Shown piece by piece: positions 1 to 9,589 of a stretch of DNA of 64,000 bases. This DNA is from Campylobacter subantarcticus LMG 24377 (GTDB lineage: Bacteria; Campylobacterota; Campylobacteria; Campylobacterales; Campylobacteraceae), in contig NZ_CP007773.1 in the NCBI RefSeq assembly GCF_000816305.1, positions 1,364,001-1,428,000 of the forward strand. The letters are read 5' to 3'. The notes under the pieces were generated by a model. It saw nothing but the letters and a program-made list of their open reading frames with translations, had not been told where the DNA came from and searched no databases. The stretch's first letter is position 1, and every line of letters begins with the position of its first letter. The translations under genes were made by a program, and so were the position numbers.

Positions 1-647
1 CCTTGAGGATAAGATAAAATCTTCGCCAAAGCTTTTGCGTCTACATACATATATGCTTTATCATAAGCCAATAAACCAGAAGAAAATTCAGCTTTAACAT
101 CAAAACGCTTTACCTTAGGGATAAGCGAAAGACCACTTGCACTAAGATTAGAAAAAATCAATGCGATCTTATCATCATAATCTAGTCCAAATTCGCTTTT
201 TAATCCCTTGCCTATCAAAATGTCAAAATTTTGCAAATTTTTCCCATCTAAAGCATGTGCTACTACTTCATTGATTTTTTTTTCATCTTCGAAGTTTACG
301 CCAAATAACATTCCACCTTCTAACCTTACATCATTTCTTGCTATAACTTGAGTACTAATATAAGGACTAAATAATAAATTTGGAAACTGAGCTCTTAGTT
401 CTTGCAGTAATTTTTCATCTACACTAGCCCCAAAACGTGGTAATATCGTAATGGGGTAATTCATCGTAAAAAGTTTTCTTTCAAATTCCTTATCAAAACC
501 ATTCATAATAGCCATTGCAACCAAGAGTACACATAATCCTATGCTCACACCCAAAAAAGCTAAAATCTTTGAAAGCATAATAAAGGGTTGATCTTTGTCA
601 AAACGAAGATATTTAAACAACAAATATCGCGGGATACTTTTTTGCAT
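1..647 (-). CDS. LolC/LolE-like ABC transporter permease (C-terminus cut by window edge)
   Basis: Reading leftward from an ATG at 645-647 gives an open frame to the window edge, so about 215 N-terminal residues are visible. The protein begins MQKSIPRYLLFKYLRFDKDQ and has one long hydrophobic segment at about residues 25-48 (ILAFLGVSIGLCVLLVAMAI), followed by MNGFDKEFERKL and then a large extracytoplasmic domain. This is the layout of the MacB/FtsX-fold permeases that move lipoproteins out of the inner membrane (LolC/LolE). By family knowledge it would work with a LolD-type ATPase, which is not in view. The family assignment is good; the lipoprotein substrate is inferred. Confidence 0.75.
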   Translation of the reverse strand, partial: MQKSIPRYLLFKYLRFDKDQPFIMLSKILAFLGVSIGLCVLLVAMAIMNGFDKEFERKLFTMNYPITILPRFGASVDEKLLQELRAQFPNLLFSPYISTQVIARNDVRLEGGMLFGVNFEDEKKINEVVAHALDGKNLQNFDILIGKGLKSEFGLDYDDKIALIFSNLSASGLSLIPKVKRFDVKAEFSSGLLAYDKAYMYVDAKALAKILSYPQ

Positions 648-698
648 TTCAAACTCTTAATATTTTTTTAAGTATTTTAATAAAAACAAGCTTTGCAT

Positions 699-1145
699 TT
701 ATTTAAGATAATATATAAAGGCGCTGTTGTCATGAAATTCAACTGTAAATCTTAAAGGTAAAATTCTCACATATGTTTCACTTTGAGCGCTTGCTTGCTC
801 ACTTTTAACAAAATCTTTTACATCTATTTTTGAGTTAAAAAAACAATCAATTAATTCATTTTTATGTGTATTTAAAAAATTAAATTTGTCTAATTTAGTC
901 ATTCTTTCTTCATCAATCATACCAAAATCATCACGTAAAAAAGTTTTTAAATCTTTTGGAGTGTAAATTAATTCACAAGCATATTCTAAGTTTTTATTTT
1001 TACTTTGAGTCATAGCCATAGAAATAGTTTCATTTTGATGAAAAAGGATTAAATTTCTATTAGAGAGTTCTGCCCAAAATATAAACTCATCTTGGGCAGT
1101 AGTGTTAAATACTATAAAGATTAATAAGCAAACAATTCTTTCCAC
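699..1145 (-). CDS. flgQ: flagellar motility protein FlgQ
   Basis: This 148-residue protein has an N-terminal signal-peptide-like stretch (ERIVCLLIFIVFNTTAQ) and no other membrane segment, so it should be periplasmic. It lies directly downstream of flgP and overlaps its 3' end by 25 bases, so the two are co-transcribed and probably translationally coupled. In C. jejuni the pair at this position is flgP-flgQ, both needed for motility, with FlgQ supporting FlgP stability. Identification rests on length, signal peptide and gene order; the sequence itself has no catalytic motif I can name. Confidence 0.8.
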   Translation of the reverse strand: MERIVCLLIFIVFNTTAQDEFIFWAELSNRNLILFHQNETISMAMTQSKNKNLEYACELIYTPKDLKTFLRDDFGMIDEERMTKLDKFNFLNTHKNELIDCFFNSKIDVKDFVKSEQASAQSETYVRILPLRFTVEFHDNSAFIYYLK

Positions 1146-1636
1146 TTGTCAGCATCGATTTTAAGTTCTACATTTACTCTATAAAGACCATCTTTGAAAT
1201 CTTGATCAACCACACTTGCATTTTTAATCAAACCATTTACTTGTGCCGTAATCGTTGAGCTTTTAAGCATTGCATCTTTTACTGTATCTTTACCATTTAC
1301 TCTTACACCATATAGCTTACTAGCTAATTGTCTATAAGCATCAGTAATCGCTGCTCTTTTTGCCAAAGCCAAAGCTTGACCAACTGAAACAGTATTCAAA
1401 GGGGCAATACCCTCACCCACTGCTGTAAATGTTAGATCATTATCTGCGCTTGTATCATTTGCAAGCATTTTTTCTTCTCTGATGATACTACGCACATCAT
1501 CTTTATCTACTTTTTGAACCACCACATCAGAATTTGCTTGAGTAGCCTGAGCTTGATTTGGGTTCACGCCTCTTTGATCTAGCGCACAAGCGCTAAAACC
1601 TAAAGCCAAACAAAACATAAAAATAACTTTTTTCAT
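1121..1636 (-). CDS. flgP: FlgP, flagellar basal-disk lipoprotein (LPP20 family)
   Basis: This 171-residue outer-membrane lipoprotein starts with a short signal peptide ending in the lipobox FSAC (Cys at about residue 17). The rest is an LPP20-type domain with the central stretch VGQALALAKRAAITDAYRQL and the C-terminal YRVNVELKIDADKW. In C. jejuni FlgP builds the large basal disk under the outer membrane that anchors the wide, high-torque stator ring. The length equals what I remember for C. jejuni FlgP. A GG-N10-GC sigma54-type promoter lies just upstream, and flgQ overlaps its 3' end. Confidence 0.88.
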   Translation of the reverse strand: MKKVIFMFCLALGFSACALDQRGVNPNQAQATQANSDVVVQKVDKDDVRSIIREEKMLANDTSADNDLTFTAVGEGIAPLNTVSVGQALALAKRAAITDAYRQLASKLYGVRVNGKDTVKDAMLKSSTITAQVNGLIKNASVVDQDFKDGLYRVNVELKIDADKWKELFAY

Positions 1637-1671
1637 TTTTACACCTTCAATTTATTTGATTTTATTAAAAT

Positions 1672-1688
1672 AGCAAAAAGCATTCCAA
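1672..1688 (-). promoter_or_regulatory. sigma54-type promoter of flgPQ
   Basis: On the minus strand the sequence reads TTGGAATGCTTTTTGCT. It has the invariant GG (1685-1686) and GC (1673-1674) separated by exactly 10 bases, as required for -24/-12 promoters. It resembles Campylobacter sigma54 promoters (TTGGAAC-N4-TTGCT). Transcription would start about 25 bases before the flgP ATG, leaving room for the AAGG ribosome site. It fits the RpoN class of flagellar hook/basal-body genes. Confidence 0.65.
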
Positions 1689-1694
1689 ATTTTA

Positions 1695-4283
1695 CTATTC
1701 AAAATTTAAATCCATATTATTTTCAGCATCTAAATCCTCATCCTCTTCCTTAGGACACTTAGCAATGCTTACAACCTCATCGTTTTCTACATTTACTACG
1801 ATTACACCACTTGTATTTCTACCTGCTTTTCTAATGCTTTGCATATCCACACGTATCATTTTGCCGCTACTTGTTAAAGCCATTAAGTCCATGCTTTCAT
1901 CAACTATAACTATACCGATTAAATCTTTTGTTTTAGCAGTAAGCTTCATACAAATTACACCCTTACCACCCCTACTTTGAAGTCTGTATTCTCCTGCATT
2001 AGTGCGCTTACCTATACCTTTAGCACTCACACTTAAAATCTCTTGTGTATCATTTTCGATCACAACAGCACCCACAACCTCATCATCTTTTTCTTTAAAT
2101 TTAATCGCAGTTACCCCTCTACTTACACGACCAATCTCTCTAACTTTAGCAAGAGGGAATTTGATACACATACCTTTTTTAGTTACCGCAAAAAGCATTT
2201 TGCCACTAGTGATATTTTCTAATTCTTCACTATTTTCACTGCTTTCATTTTCTAAATTTTCATCTATTTCTAAATTTTCGTCTGCATTGACATTGACAAC
2301 TTCGTTTTCATCTCTTGCTACGATAATTGCAGTAACAAGTTCATCGTTTTCATCTAGATTAATCGCTTTTACGCCCACACTTCTAATATTTTGATATTCA
2401 CTTAAATTTGTGCGTTTCACGATACCATTTTTAGTAAAGAAACACAATGATTTGCTTTCATCAAAATCAGTTGTCGGGATAATTGCCATGATTTTTTCAT
2501 CAGCTTGTAAATTTATAAGATTTACTACAGCTTTACCTTTAGCGGTTCTACTTCCTTCTGGAATTCTATAAACCTTAAGCCAATAAAGTTGCCCACGATC
2601 AGTAACAAACATTAAAGTATCATGTGTGTTTGCCGTAAAGAAGCTTTCAATAAAATCATCATCATAAGTCGTAACAGCAACTTTGCCCTTACCGCCACGT
2701 TTTTGTTTTTCATATTGCTTACTTGGAACACGCTTAATATAACCACGATGAGTGATAGTAACCACCATATTTTCATTTGGTATTAAATCTTCTATATCAA
2801 TATCATCATAATCATCCTCAATTTGAGTGATTCTTGGTACATCAAATTTTGTTCTAATTTCTTTTAACTCATCTTTAATTAAATTTTCAAGCAAAGTTTC
2901 GCTTTTTAAAATTTGATCAAGTCTTTCGATTTCTGCTAACAATTCTCTTAGCTCATTGTCAATTTTTTCTCTTTCAAGTCCTGTTAAACGACCTAACTTC
3001 ATATCTAAAATAGCATTAGATTGAAGTTCACTTAGACCAAATTTTTCCATCAATAAATTTTTAGCCGTTGGGTTATCTGGGGAATTTTTAATCAATGCTA
3101 TCACTTCATCAATATTATCTAATGCTATTTTTAAACCCTCTAAAATATGCGCTCTAGCTCTAGCTTTTTGCAACTCATAAATCGTTCTTCTAATAATTAC
3201 AGTTTTTCTGTGATTTAAGAATAAATTTAAAAGTTCAATCAAAGAAAAAACTTTTGGCTCCTTGTTATGTATAGCAAGCATAATCACACCAAAAGTGCTT
3301 TCCATAGTGGTAGATTTAAAAAGATTATTTAACACAATCTCACTCATGGCATCGCGTTTTAGCTCAATCACCACGCGAATTCCTTCTCTATCACTCTCAT
3401 CTCTAACTTCAGCAATGCCTTCAATTTGCTTTTCTTTAGCAAGTTCAGCAATTTGCTCTATCAATCTTGCTTTGTTAGTTTGATAAGGAAGCTCATCTAT
3501 TACAATAATATCTTTATTAGCTCTTTTTTCAATATGCGTTTTTGCTCTTACTTTTACCCTGCCACGACCTGTGCGATAAGCTTCTATAATACCTTTCTTA
3601 CCAAAGATAATACCACCGGTTGGAAAATCAGGCCCTTTGATAAATTGCATTATTTCTTCCAAGCTTGCATTTTTATTATCAATCAAATAAAGCAAACCAT
3701 CAATAAGCTCATTCAAACTATGTGGAGGAATATTAGTAGCCATACCTACTGCAATACCGCTTGAACCATTAAGCAATAAATTTGGCACTCTAGCAGGTAA
3801 AACATCAGGCTCACTCATAGAGTCATCGTAATTTGGTACAAAATCAACTGTATCTTTATCTATATCACGCAGCAACTCTTCAGCTAAAATCGTCATTCTA
3901 GCTTCGGTATAACGCATCGCAGCAGCACCATCGCCATCAATAGAACCAAAGTTTCCTTGACCATCTACGCTTGGATAACGCATTGAAAAATCTTGCGCCA
4001 TTCTTACTAAAGCATCATATACAGCCACATCACCATGCGGGTGGTATTTACCAATTACATCACCTACTATACGCGCTGACTTTTTGTATGCGCTACGACT
4101 TCCAACGCCTAAATCATTCATAGCATATAAAATTCTTCTATGAACAGGCTTAAGTCCATCTCTAGCATCAGGTAATGCACGACCTATAATAACACTCATA
4201 GAATAATCTAAATAGCTACTTTTTATAGAACTTTCTATATCTATATTTTCAATATCTGAATCTTTAGTAAAAATATTTTCCAT
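1695..4283 (-). CDS. gyrA: DNA gyrase subunit A
   Basis: This 862-residue type IIA topoisomerase subunit cuts and rejoins DNA during negative supercoiling, together with GyrB. The catalytic tyrosine is Tyr125 in [10 protein letters not shown]. The quinolone-determining region reads [13 protein letters not shown], so residue 86 is Val where C. jejuni has Thr, while Asp90 is kept. The C-terminal DNA-wrapping domain has the GyrA box (QKRGGKG) and a second RGGKGV blade motif. An acidic insertion (about residues 660-690, rich in Asn/Glu) interrupts the C-terminal propeller. The C-terminus is also acidic. It sits alone between flgP and ctsW, as in other Campylobacter. Confidence 0.98.
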   Translation of the reverse strand: MENIFTKDSDIENIDIESSIKSSYLDYSMSVIIGRALPDARDGLKPVHRRILYAMNDLGVGSRSAYKKSARIVGDVIGKYHPHGDVAVYDALVRMAQDFSMRYPSVDGQGNFGSIDGDGAAAMRYTEARMTILAEELLRDIDKDTVDFVPNYDDSMSEPDVLPARVPNLLLNGSSGIAVGMATNIPPHSLNELIDGLLYLIDNKNASLEEIMQFIKGPDFPTGGIIFGKKGIIEAYRTGRGRVKVRAKTHIEKRANKDIIVIDELPYQTNKARLIEQIAELAKEKQIEGIAEVRDESDREGIRVVIELKRDAMSEIVLNNLFKSTTMESTFGVIMLAIHNKEPKVFSLIELLNLFLNHRKTVIIRRTIYELQKARARAHILEGLKIALDNIDEVIALIKNSPDNPTAKNLLMEKFGLSELQSNAILDMKLGRLTGLEREKIDNELRELLAEIERLDQILKSETLLENLIKDELKEIRTKFDVPRITQIEDDYDDIDIEDLIPNENMVVTITHRGYIKRVPSKQYEKQKRGGKGKVAVTTYDDDFIESFFTANTHDTLMFVTDRGQLYWLKVYRIPEGSRTAKGKAVVNLINLQADEKIMAIIPTTDFDESKSLCFFTKNGIVKRTNLSEYQNIRSVGVKAINLDENDELVTAIIVARDENEVVNVNADENLEIDENLENESSENSEELENITSGKMLFAVTKKGMCIKFPLAKVREIGRVSRGVTAIKFKEKDDEVVGAVVIENDTQEILSVSAKGIGKRTNAGEYRLQSRGGKGVICMKLTAKTKDLIGIVIVDESMDLMALTSSGKMIRVDMQSIRKAGRNTSGVIVVNVENDEVVSIAKCPKEEDEDLDAENNMDLNFE

Positions 4284-4304
4284 AAAAATCCTTAAAATTA
4301 ATGC

Positions 4305-4886
4305 TTATATTGTATCAAATTTTGCATTAGCCAAAACTAAAGCAAATAACACTTTAATATTATTTTTTTCCAAAAGCTTTTTTGCCTCTAACAAACTTAA
4401 CCCTGTAGTCACTACATCATCTACTAAAATTACAGGATGTTTTGGAAGCTTTAATAACTGATATGTTCTTTTATTGTCTTTACGAAATTTCAAACTTTTT
4501 CCACTATATTTATGCTGCGAACTAGCTTGTAAAGTATGATACATAGGCTTTATAAATCGAGTTTTTAAATGGCGTGTTAAAATTGCTGTATGTGAGTAAT
4601 TTTTTTCAGTTTTATCATCTAAGGCTATAGCATTAATTTCGCATGCAGGTTGAAAAAAATCTTTAAATTTAGCAAAACTTAATCTTGCTAAAGCATTTAA
4701 GACAAAATAACCTTGAAACCGATGTTTAAAATAAATCAAATGCTTGATTTGTTCATATTGATAAAAATAATAAACCTTAAATCCCTCTTCAAGCTCTCTT
4801 ATACCCAAAGAATATTCTAAAAGCTCTTCCTTGCAAGCTGGACAAAAACTTGCAAGGGAAAAACCATGACAGTTAAAACATCTCAC
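4305..4886 (-). CDS. ctsW: ComF/phosphoribosyltransferase-fold competence protein CtsW
   Basis: This 193-residue protein has an N-terminal zinc-ribbon pattern (CFNCHGFSLASFCPAC) and a C-terminal type I phosphoribosyltransferase PRPP loop (VILVDDVVTTGLSL). That combination defines ComF-like proteins, which are cytoplasmic factors for natural transformation. In C. jejuni the gene between gyrA and mapA is, as I recall, ctsW, one of the cts transformation genes. Its start overlaps the mapA end by 4 bases (ATGA-type coupling), so it is co-transcribed with mapA. The ComF fold is clear; the symbol comes from synteny. Confidence 0.8.
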   Translation of the reverse strand: MRCFNCHGFSLASFCPACKEELLEYSLGIRELEEGFKVYYFYQYEQIKHLIYFKHRFQGYFVLNALARLSFAKFKDFFQPACEINAIALDDKTEKNYSHTAILTRHLKTRFIKPMYHTLQASSQHKYSGKSLKFRKDNKRTYQLLKLPKHPVILVDDVVTTGLSLLEAKKLLEKNNIKVLFALVLANAKFDTI

Positions 4887-5530
4887 AAAGAACTAATAAT
4901 ATCTGCGGCTTTATTAGCTACTTGTTTAATAAGTAGTTGGGTAAAAAAAGGCAAATCATTAATTTTATAAAAGCCTTTTACCTCTTGTTTTGTTTTGATA
5001 TTGATGGTTTTATTTGTGTTGATATCTTTAAGCGTCAATTGACTCGCAATTACTGAAAATAAAGAATTAGAATCAAATTGAGAGTAAAAATCATTAAAAC
5101 TCAAATCAACTCTTAAAACATAAGGAGAATTTTGAGTATCCTCTACCACCACTATACCTCTATTTTCTAACTCTTCTTTTAAGAATACATAAAAATAATA
5201 ATTAAAATTTTCATCAATATAGTAGTTTTTACCATTAGAAAAAGAATATTTTAAATTCTCATTCAAATCATACACTCTATGAATATAAACTTTTTTTAAA
5301 GAAACACTTTTATCAATCGTTCTTTTATTTGCACAGTATTTAAGACCCACATCGCTAATATACAAAAGCCCTTTGATTTTTGCTTCATATGCTTTAGAAC
5401 TAGAAGGATTATAACACTCTGCTTGAATTTTTATAACCTCATTAACCTTGGCAACCCCTTGGTTTTTAGAATTAACCGCACATGCACTAAAAAACAAAGC
5501 TAGAGCAAATACAAGTATCTTTTTAACCAT
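4883..5530 (-). CDS. mapA: outer-membrane lipoprotein MapA
   Basis: This 215-residue lipoprotein has a signal peptide and the lipobox FFSAC (Cys near residue 17). The mature part is rich in Lys, Asn and Tyr and contains no enzyme motif. In C. jejuni the membrane-associated protein A gene occupies the same place upstream of ctsW, has almost the same length and is a species-typing marker; it has been linked to adhesion and colonisation. An AAGGAAT ribosome site precedes the ATG. Function beyond surface exposure is not visible in the sequence. Confidence 0.85.
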   Translation of the reverse strand: MVKKILVFALALFFSACAVNSKNQGVAKVNEVIKIQAECYNPSSSKAYEAKIKGLLYISDVGLKYCANKRTIDKSVSLKKVYIHRVYDLNENLKYSFSNGKNYYIDENFNYYFYVFLKEELENRGIVVVEDTQNSPYVLRVDLSFNDFYSQFDSNSLFSVIASQLTLKDINTNKTINIKTKQEVKGFYKINDLPFFTQLLIKQVANKAADIISSL

Positions 5531-5702
5531 TATTATTCCTTAATAAATTTCATTTTTAATACCTACACTAGCAAAAATTATACCAAAAAGATACAAATTT
5601 AATCAAACTTCACATTTTTGCACATAGAAAAATTTTTCTATACAATTTAAGATAAAAAAATTGACATTTAAAATAAAATTCATTTAGAATATGTTACAAA
5701 AC

Positions 5703-5720
5703 TACAATATTTTTAAGGAG
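5703..5720 (+). promoter_or_regulatory. promoter -10 and ribosome site of the symporter gene
   Basis: TACAAT at 5703-5708 is a near-consensus -10 hexamer, preceded by the AT-rich tract typical of Campylobacter sigma70 promoters. It is followed by a strong AAGGAG Shine-Dalgarno at 5715-5720, six bases before the ATG at 5727. The short leader means a start site a few bases before the Shine-Dalgarno. An additional promoter farther upstream in 5590-5700 is possible. Confidence 0.5.
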
Positions 5721-5726
5721 TTGTAA

Positions 5727-7088
5727 ATGAGTTCTAATGTTAAATCACTCATAGTCGTTGCAGACTTAGTGTTATTTATCGCATTGCTTTATTTTTCCCC
5801 TTTCGGTGAAACTAAGGTAAACCAAGGCTTATCTTTGTTGATTTTTATCGCTATATTATGGCTTAGTGAAGCTTTACATGTTACAATCACAGCCATTTTA
5901 GTACCTATTCTAGCGGCAGGATTAGGGCTAATGCCCACTTCTAAAGCCTTAACAGGTTTTGCTGATTCTAACATCTTTTTATTTTTTGGTGGTTTTGCTC
6001 TAGCGGCTGCAATGCACCATCAAAAACTAGATAAACTTATCGCACATAAGATACTCACTCTAGCAAAAGGACATCTAGGGCTTTCTAGCTTGTATATTTT
6101 TATCACTACGGCTTTTTTATCTATGTGGATGAGTAACACTGCAACCGCAGCTATGATGCTCCCGCTTGCTATAGGCATGTTAGCTTCACTTGATCCACAA
6201 AAAGATAGAAATACTTATGTTTTTATTCTTTTAGGTATAGCTTTTAGTGCAAGCATAGGAGGTATAGGTACTATAATAGGAACACCTCCAAATGCTATAG
6301 TTGCTACTCAATTACACATTAGCTTTGCGCAATGGCTAAAATATGGTATTCCTATTGTTTTAGTGTTTTTACCAGTAATGATCTTGATTTTATATATGAT
6401 GTTTAAGCCTAAATTTAATCTTCAAGTCGAGCTACACACTGAGCATATCGAGCTTACAAGGGAAAGAATTATAACTTTACTTATCTTCTTAGTGGTTGCA
6501 TTATCTTGGATTTTTAGTGGCAATATTAGTCCTATCATACAAAGTACTTTTGGCTATAAAATCGCAAATCTAGATGCAGTGATTGCCTTGCTTGCTGCTG
6601 TTTTAGTTTGCACATTTAGAGTGATTGATTGGAAAAATATACAAAAAAATACCGACTGGGGTGTTTTAATGCTCTTTGGTGGAGGTATCACTTTAAGTGT
6701 TGTCTTAAGAGATTCAGGTGCTAGCAAGGTCATGGCTGATACAATCATTTCATTTATTGAAAATGGACATTTATTTATCATAGGTTTGATCGTAGCATTT
6801 TTTATAGTATTTTTAACTGAATTTACTTCAAATACTGCTTCGGCGGCTTTATTGGTACCTTTATTTATCTCTATCGCAGATACCTTAGGTGTTCCTGCTT
6901 TAGGACTTGCTTTAATCATTGCTATTGGGGCTTCTTGCGCATTTATGCTACCTGTTGCCACCCCACCAAATGCTATAGTTTTTGGCACAGGTCACATTAA
7001 ACAACAAGAAATGATAAGAGTGGGAATTGTGCTAAATATCTTCTGCTCAATCAGCCTTGCAGTGATTGCATACTTTTTCTGGCTATAA
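5727..7088 (+). CDS. DASS-family (SLC13-type) sodium:anion symporter
   Basis: This 453-residue inner-membrane transporter has about 11-12 hydrophobic segments. It carries two copies of the family signature: MSNTATAAMMLPLAIGM (about residues 133-150) and FTSNTASAALLVPLFIS (about 370-387). Each is followed by a pore-lining proline motif, GTPPNAIVATQ and ATPPNAIVFGT. These paired hairpins form the substrate and Na+ sites in DASS carriers such as VcINDY. Substrates of the family are dicarboxylates, citrate or sulfate; the sequence does not decide which. It is the only plus-strand gene between mapA and tenI and has its own promoter and terminator. Confidence 0.88.
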   Translation: MSSNVKSLIVVADLVLFIALLYFSPFGETKVNQGLSLLIFIAILWLSEALHVTITAILVPILAAGLGLMPTSKALTGFADSNIFLFFGGFALAAAMHHQKLDKLIAHKILTLAKGHLGLSSLYIFITTAFLSMWMSNTATAAMMLPLAIGMLASLDPQKDRNTYVFILLGIAFSASIGGIGTIIGTPPNAIVATQLHISFAQWLKYGIPIVLVFLPVMILILYMMFKPKFNLQVELHTEHIELTRERIITLLIFLVVALSWIFSGNISPIIQSTFGYKIANLDAVIALLAAVLVCTFRVIDWKNIQKNTDWGVLMLFGGGITLSVVLRDSGASKVMADTIISFIENGHLFIIGLIVAFFIVFLTEFTSNTASAALLVPLFISIADTLGVPALGLALIIAIGASCAFMLPVATPPNAIVFGTGHIKQQEMIRVGIVLNIFCSISLAVIAYFFWL

Positions 7089-7119
7089 TCTTTTAGTCCT
7101 TTTGGGCTAAAAGATTTTT
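7087..7119. terminator. bidirectional rho-independent terminator
   Basis: A 13-pair stem (7087-7099 with 7104-7116, one T-G pair) closes on a TTTT loop and is followed by T residues on the plus strand and preceded by A residues, so it can act in both directions. It serves the convergent symporter and thi operons. The two stop codons (plus TAA ending at 7088, minus TAA at 7093-7095) lie inside the stem. Confidence 0.88.
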
Positions 7120-7707
7120 ACATTCTAAAACATAATCTTTTACAATTTTACTCTTATATAAAGCTTCTCTTATACACACACCGGCTATGTTTATGTTTTT
7201 TAAATACGGTATAGTTTTCGCATTCACTCCACCTATTGCATAAATGGGTATTTTTGAAACTTCTAGTAAAGCCTTTAGACTTTCAATACCTTTTGGAGCT
7301 AAATCAATCTTACAAGAGCTTTCAAATACATGTCCAAAAAACACATGGTTTACTTTAAATTTATAAGCTAAGTCTAGTTCTTCTTTAGAATGAATAGAAC
7401 CTCCTAAAAGCTTAAAATTCTTATAACACTGTGGATATTTTTGCAAAACAAACAAGGGTGCATGGAAAAACCGATGATTTAATTTTAAACAAGCTTCATA
7501 ATGATAATGCAAAAAACATATTTTTTGAGTTTTATTAAAAATTTTTAATACCTCTTTAGCTAGCTTAAAATATTCTAACTCATCTAGAGATTTTTCTCTA
7601 AGTACTAATGCATCAATACTGCTTTTACTTAACTTTTCAACAAAATGAAAAAAATCCTCTTGAGTATTTTGACTATCACTAATAGCAATGATTTTTTTAT
7701 CCCACAT
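7093..7707 (-). CDS. tenI: thiazole tautomerase TenI (ThiE-like)
   Basis: This TIM-barrel protein of the ThiE/TenI family has about 204 residues. The diagnostic loop FGHVFESSCK followed by APKG matches the TenI pattern (GHxFxTxCK), not the GPxFxTxTK pattern of ThiE. The barrel ends with AIGGVNAKTIPYL. TenI isomerises the thiazole phosphate made by ThiG so that it can be joined to the pyrimidine. I prefer ATG at 7707 (MWDKK) over GTG at 7719; either overlaps the thiH 3' end. It is the last gene of the thi run, consistent with a thiazole-branch role. ThiE itself is probably elsewhere in the genome. Confidence 0.75.
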   Translation of the reverse strand: MWDKKIIAISDSQNTQEDFFHFVEKLSKSSIDALVLREKSLDELEYFKLAKEVLKIFNKTQKICFLHYHYEACLKLNHRFFHAPLFVLQKYPQCYKNFKLLGGSIHSKEELDLAYKFKVNHVFFGHVFESSCKIDLAPKGIESLKALLEVSKIPIYAIGGVNAKTIPYLKNINIAGVCIREALYKSKIVKDYVLECKNLLAQKD

Positions 7708-8830
7708 AAATATTATCACTCATAATAGCTTGCAAATTAACACTTTTTAACATAGCTAGCACCTCATCTACGGTTCGCTTATCGCTGATTTGAAACTGAT
7801 CATCGCCTTTTTTATCGCCTTGATGTTCTCCTACCCCCACACTCACTCCAGCACTCATTTTAGTAGCACCTAGTTTAATAACCCCATCTCTAAATCCCAC
7901 TCTTTCTCGTGTAGAAATCGTAATACTCGCAAAAGGCAAAAACAACCTATAAGCACACAAAACCTGCAAAAGTCTTGTCTCGCTTACATCTTTTGGATGA
8001 ATTTTTTTATTATTGATGATAGGTCTTAATCTAGGAATAGACAAAGCTATCTCAGCATGAGGATATTGTTGCTGTAAAAAATACGCATGTAAAGCCGTTG
8101 CAAAAGCATCTTTTCTAAAATCATCTACACCAAGCAAAGTCCCAAAAGCCACTCCCCTCATACCCGCTTTTAAAGCTCTTTCTTGCGCATGAAAACGGTA
8201 TTCAAATACACTTTTTTCACCTTCAACGTGAATTTTAGAATAAGTTTTTAGATTATAAGTTTCTTGGTATACACTTACATACTCACAACCTTTGTCATGA
8301 AGTAGTGCATATTCATCTATATTCATGGGATAAACTTCAATCCCTACAACTTTAAAATACTCTTTTGCTATTGCACAAGCCTTGGCAAGATAATCTACAC
8401 TTGCATACTCCCTACCTTCGCCAGTTAGAAGCAAAATTTCTTCCAAGCCACTTTTTTTAATCTCTTGCATTTCTTGATGAATTTCAGCCTCATTTAGCTT
8501 AGCTCTTTTAATTTTATTACCTTTTTGAAACCCACAGTAAGTACATTTACTATTGCAAAAATTAGAAAGATATAAAGGCGTAAAAAGAGAGATGGAATTT
8601 CCAAAGTGTCTTTGGGTAACATAGCTTGACTTTTGTGCTAAATCCTCTATAAAATCTTCTGCTGTACTTGAAAGCAAAGCTTTTAAATCTTCTATATTAA
8701 GATAATCTTTAGCTAAAGCCTTTTTTACATCAAAAGCATTAAATTTACTTTCATCAAAATTTTCAACTTCTTTTAAAACCTTAGCCAAAAGTTCACTTTC
8801 AATGCTTTGCATATGAGGATATTTTTGCAT
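7697..8830 (-). CDS. thiH: 2-iminoacetate synthase ThiH (radical SAM)
   Basis: This 377-residue radical SAM enzyme cleaves tyrosine to dehydroglycine (2-iminoacetate), the glycine-derived part of the thiamin thiazole. The [4Fe-4S] motif CNSKCTYC is at about residues 92-99, followed by GFQKGNKIKRAKL. The C-terminal domain has AGVSVGVGEH and DDQFQISDKRTVDEV, typical of ThiH. It abuts thiG with no gap and overlaps tenI. Using ThiH rather than ThiO fits a microaerophile. Confidence 0.93.
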   Translation of the reverse strand: MQKYPHMQSIESELLAKVLKEVENFDESKFNAFDVKKALAKDYLNIEDLKALLSSTAEDFIEDLAQKSSYVTQRHFGNSISLFTPLYLSNFCNSKCTYCGFQKGNKIKRAKLNEAEIHQEMQEIKKSGLEEILLLTGEGREYASVDYLAKACAIAKEYFKVVGIEVYPMNIDEYALLHDKGCEYVSVYQETYNLKTYSKIHVEGEKSVFEYRFHAQERALKAGMRGVAFGTLLGVDDFRKDAFATALHAYFLQQQYPHAEIALSIPRLRPIINNKKIHPKDVSETRLLQVLCAYRLFLPFASITISTRERVGFRDGVIKLGATKMSAGVSVGVGEHQGDKKGDDQFQISDKRTVDEVLAMLKSVNLQAIMSDNIYVG

Positions 8831-9589
8831 TTAATCCCTTAAAAAACCACTTAAAGGAGAACTTGCACTCGGTTTATTTTCACTTGCTATACCTGCTAAA
8901 TATGCACTATGCCCTGCCTCTATAGCCAAAGCAAATGCTCTTGCCATTTTTGCTACATCTTTAGCTTGAGCTATGGCAGTATTTGCCATAACTGCACTCA
9001 CACCCATTTGCATCGCTTCACAAGCTTGCGCAGGATTTCCTATGCCTGCATCTACGATAATAGGCAAACTGATTTCATTAAGTAAAATTTGTATAAATTC
9101 TTTGGTTTTTAAGCCTTTATTGCTTCCTATGGGAGCTCCAAGAGGCATTATAGCCCCAGCTCCTGCACTAACCATAGCACGCGCAGCATATAAATCAGGA
9201 TACATATAAACCAAAGGAGTAAAACCCTCATCTGCTAAAAGTTTGACTGCTTTTATGCTTTCATAATTATCTGGCAACAAATATTTACTGTCGCTAATTA
9301 CCTCAACCTTGATCATATCTCCACAGCCAAGCTCTCTTGCAAGTTTTGCTATACGCAAAGCTTCTTTGGCATTTCTTGCACCCGAAGTATTAGGCAAAAG
9401 TTTAATATGTTTTGGGATAAAATCAAGTATATTTTCTATGCCTTTATCATTAACTCTACGCAAAGCTAAGGTGATAAGCTCCACTTTTGCTTCTTCAATG
9501 GCTGATTGTATCAACTCAAAAGAAAATTTCCCAGAACCTAGAATAAACCGGGAATTAAACTCATATTTTCCTATTTTTAATTTTTCCAT
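8831..9589 (-). CDS. thiG: thiazole synthase ThiG
   Basis: This 252-residue (beta/alpha)8 synthase condenses deoxyxylulose-5-phosphate, dehydroglycine and ThiS-thiocarboxylate to the thiazole phosphate. Visible motifs are FILGSGKF at the N-terminus, [14 protein letters not shown], the Lys-containing [10 protein letters not shown] that carries the Schiff-base lysine, and the phosphate-binding [18 protein letters not shown]. Its start touches the thiF stop (shared base at 9589), so the thi genes are tightly coupled. Confidence 0.95.
   Translation of the reverse strand: MEKLKIGKYEFNSRFILGSGKFSFELIQSAIEEAKVELITLALRRVNDKGIENILDFIPKHIKLLPNTSGARNAKEALRIAKLARELGCGDMIKVEVISDSKYLLPDNYESIKAVKLLADEGFTPLVYMYPDLYAARAMVSAGAGAIMPLGAPIGSNKGLKTKEFIQILLNEISLPIIVDAGIGNPAQACEAMQMGVSAVMANTAIAQAKDVAKMARAFALAIEAGHSAYLAGIASENKPSASSPLSGFLRD

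Noticed and set aside
1765-3764. Several open plus-strand frames of 70-130 codons opposite gyrA
   Set aside because: They lie fully antisense to gyrA, have Ser/Thr/Leu/Phe-rich composition typical of reverse frames, and show no ribosome sites or domains.
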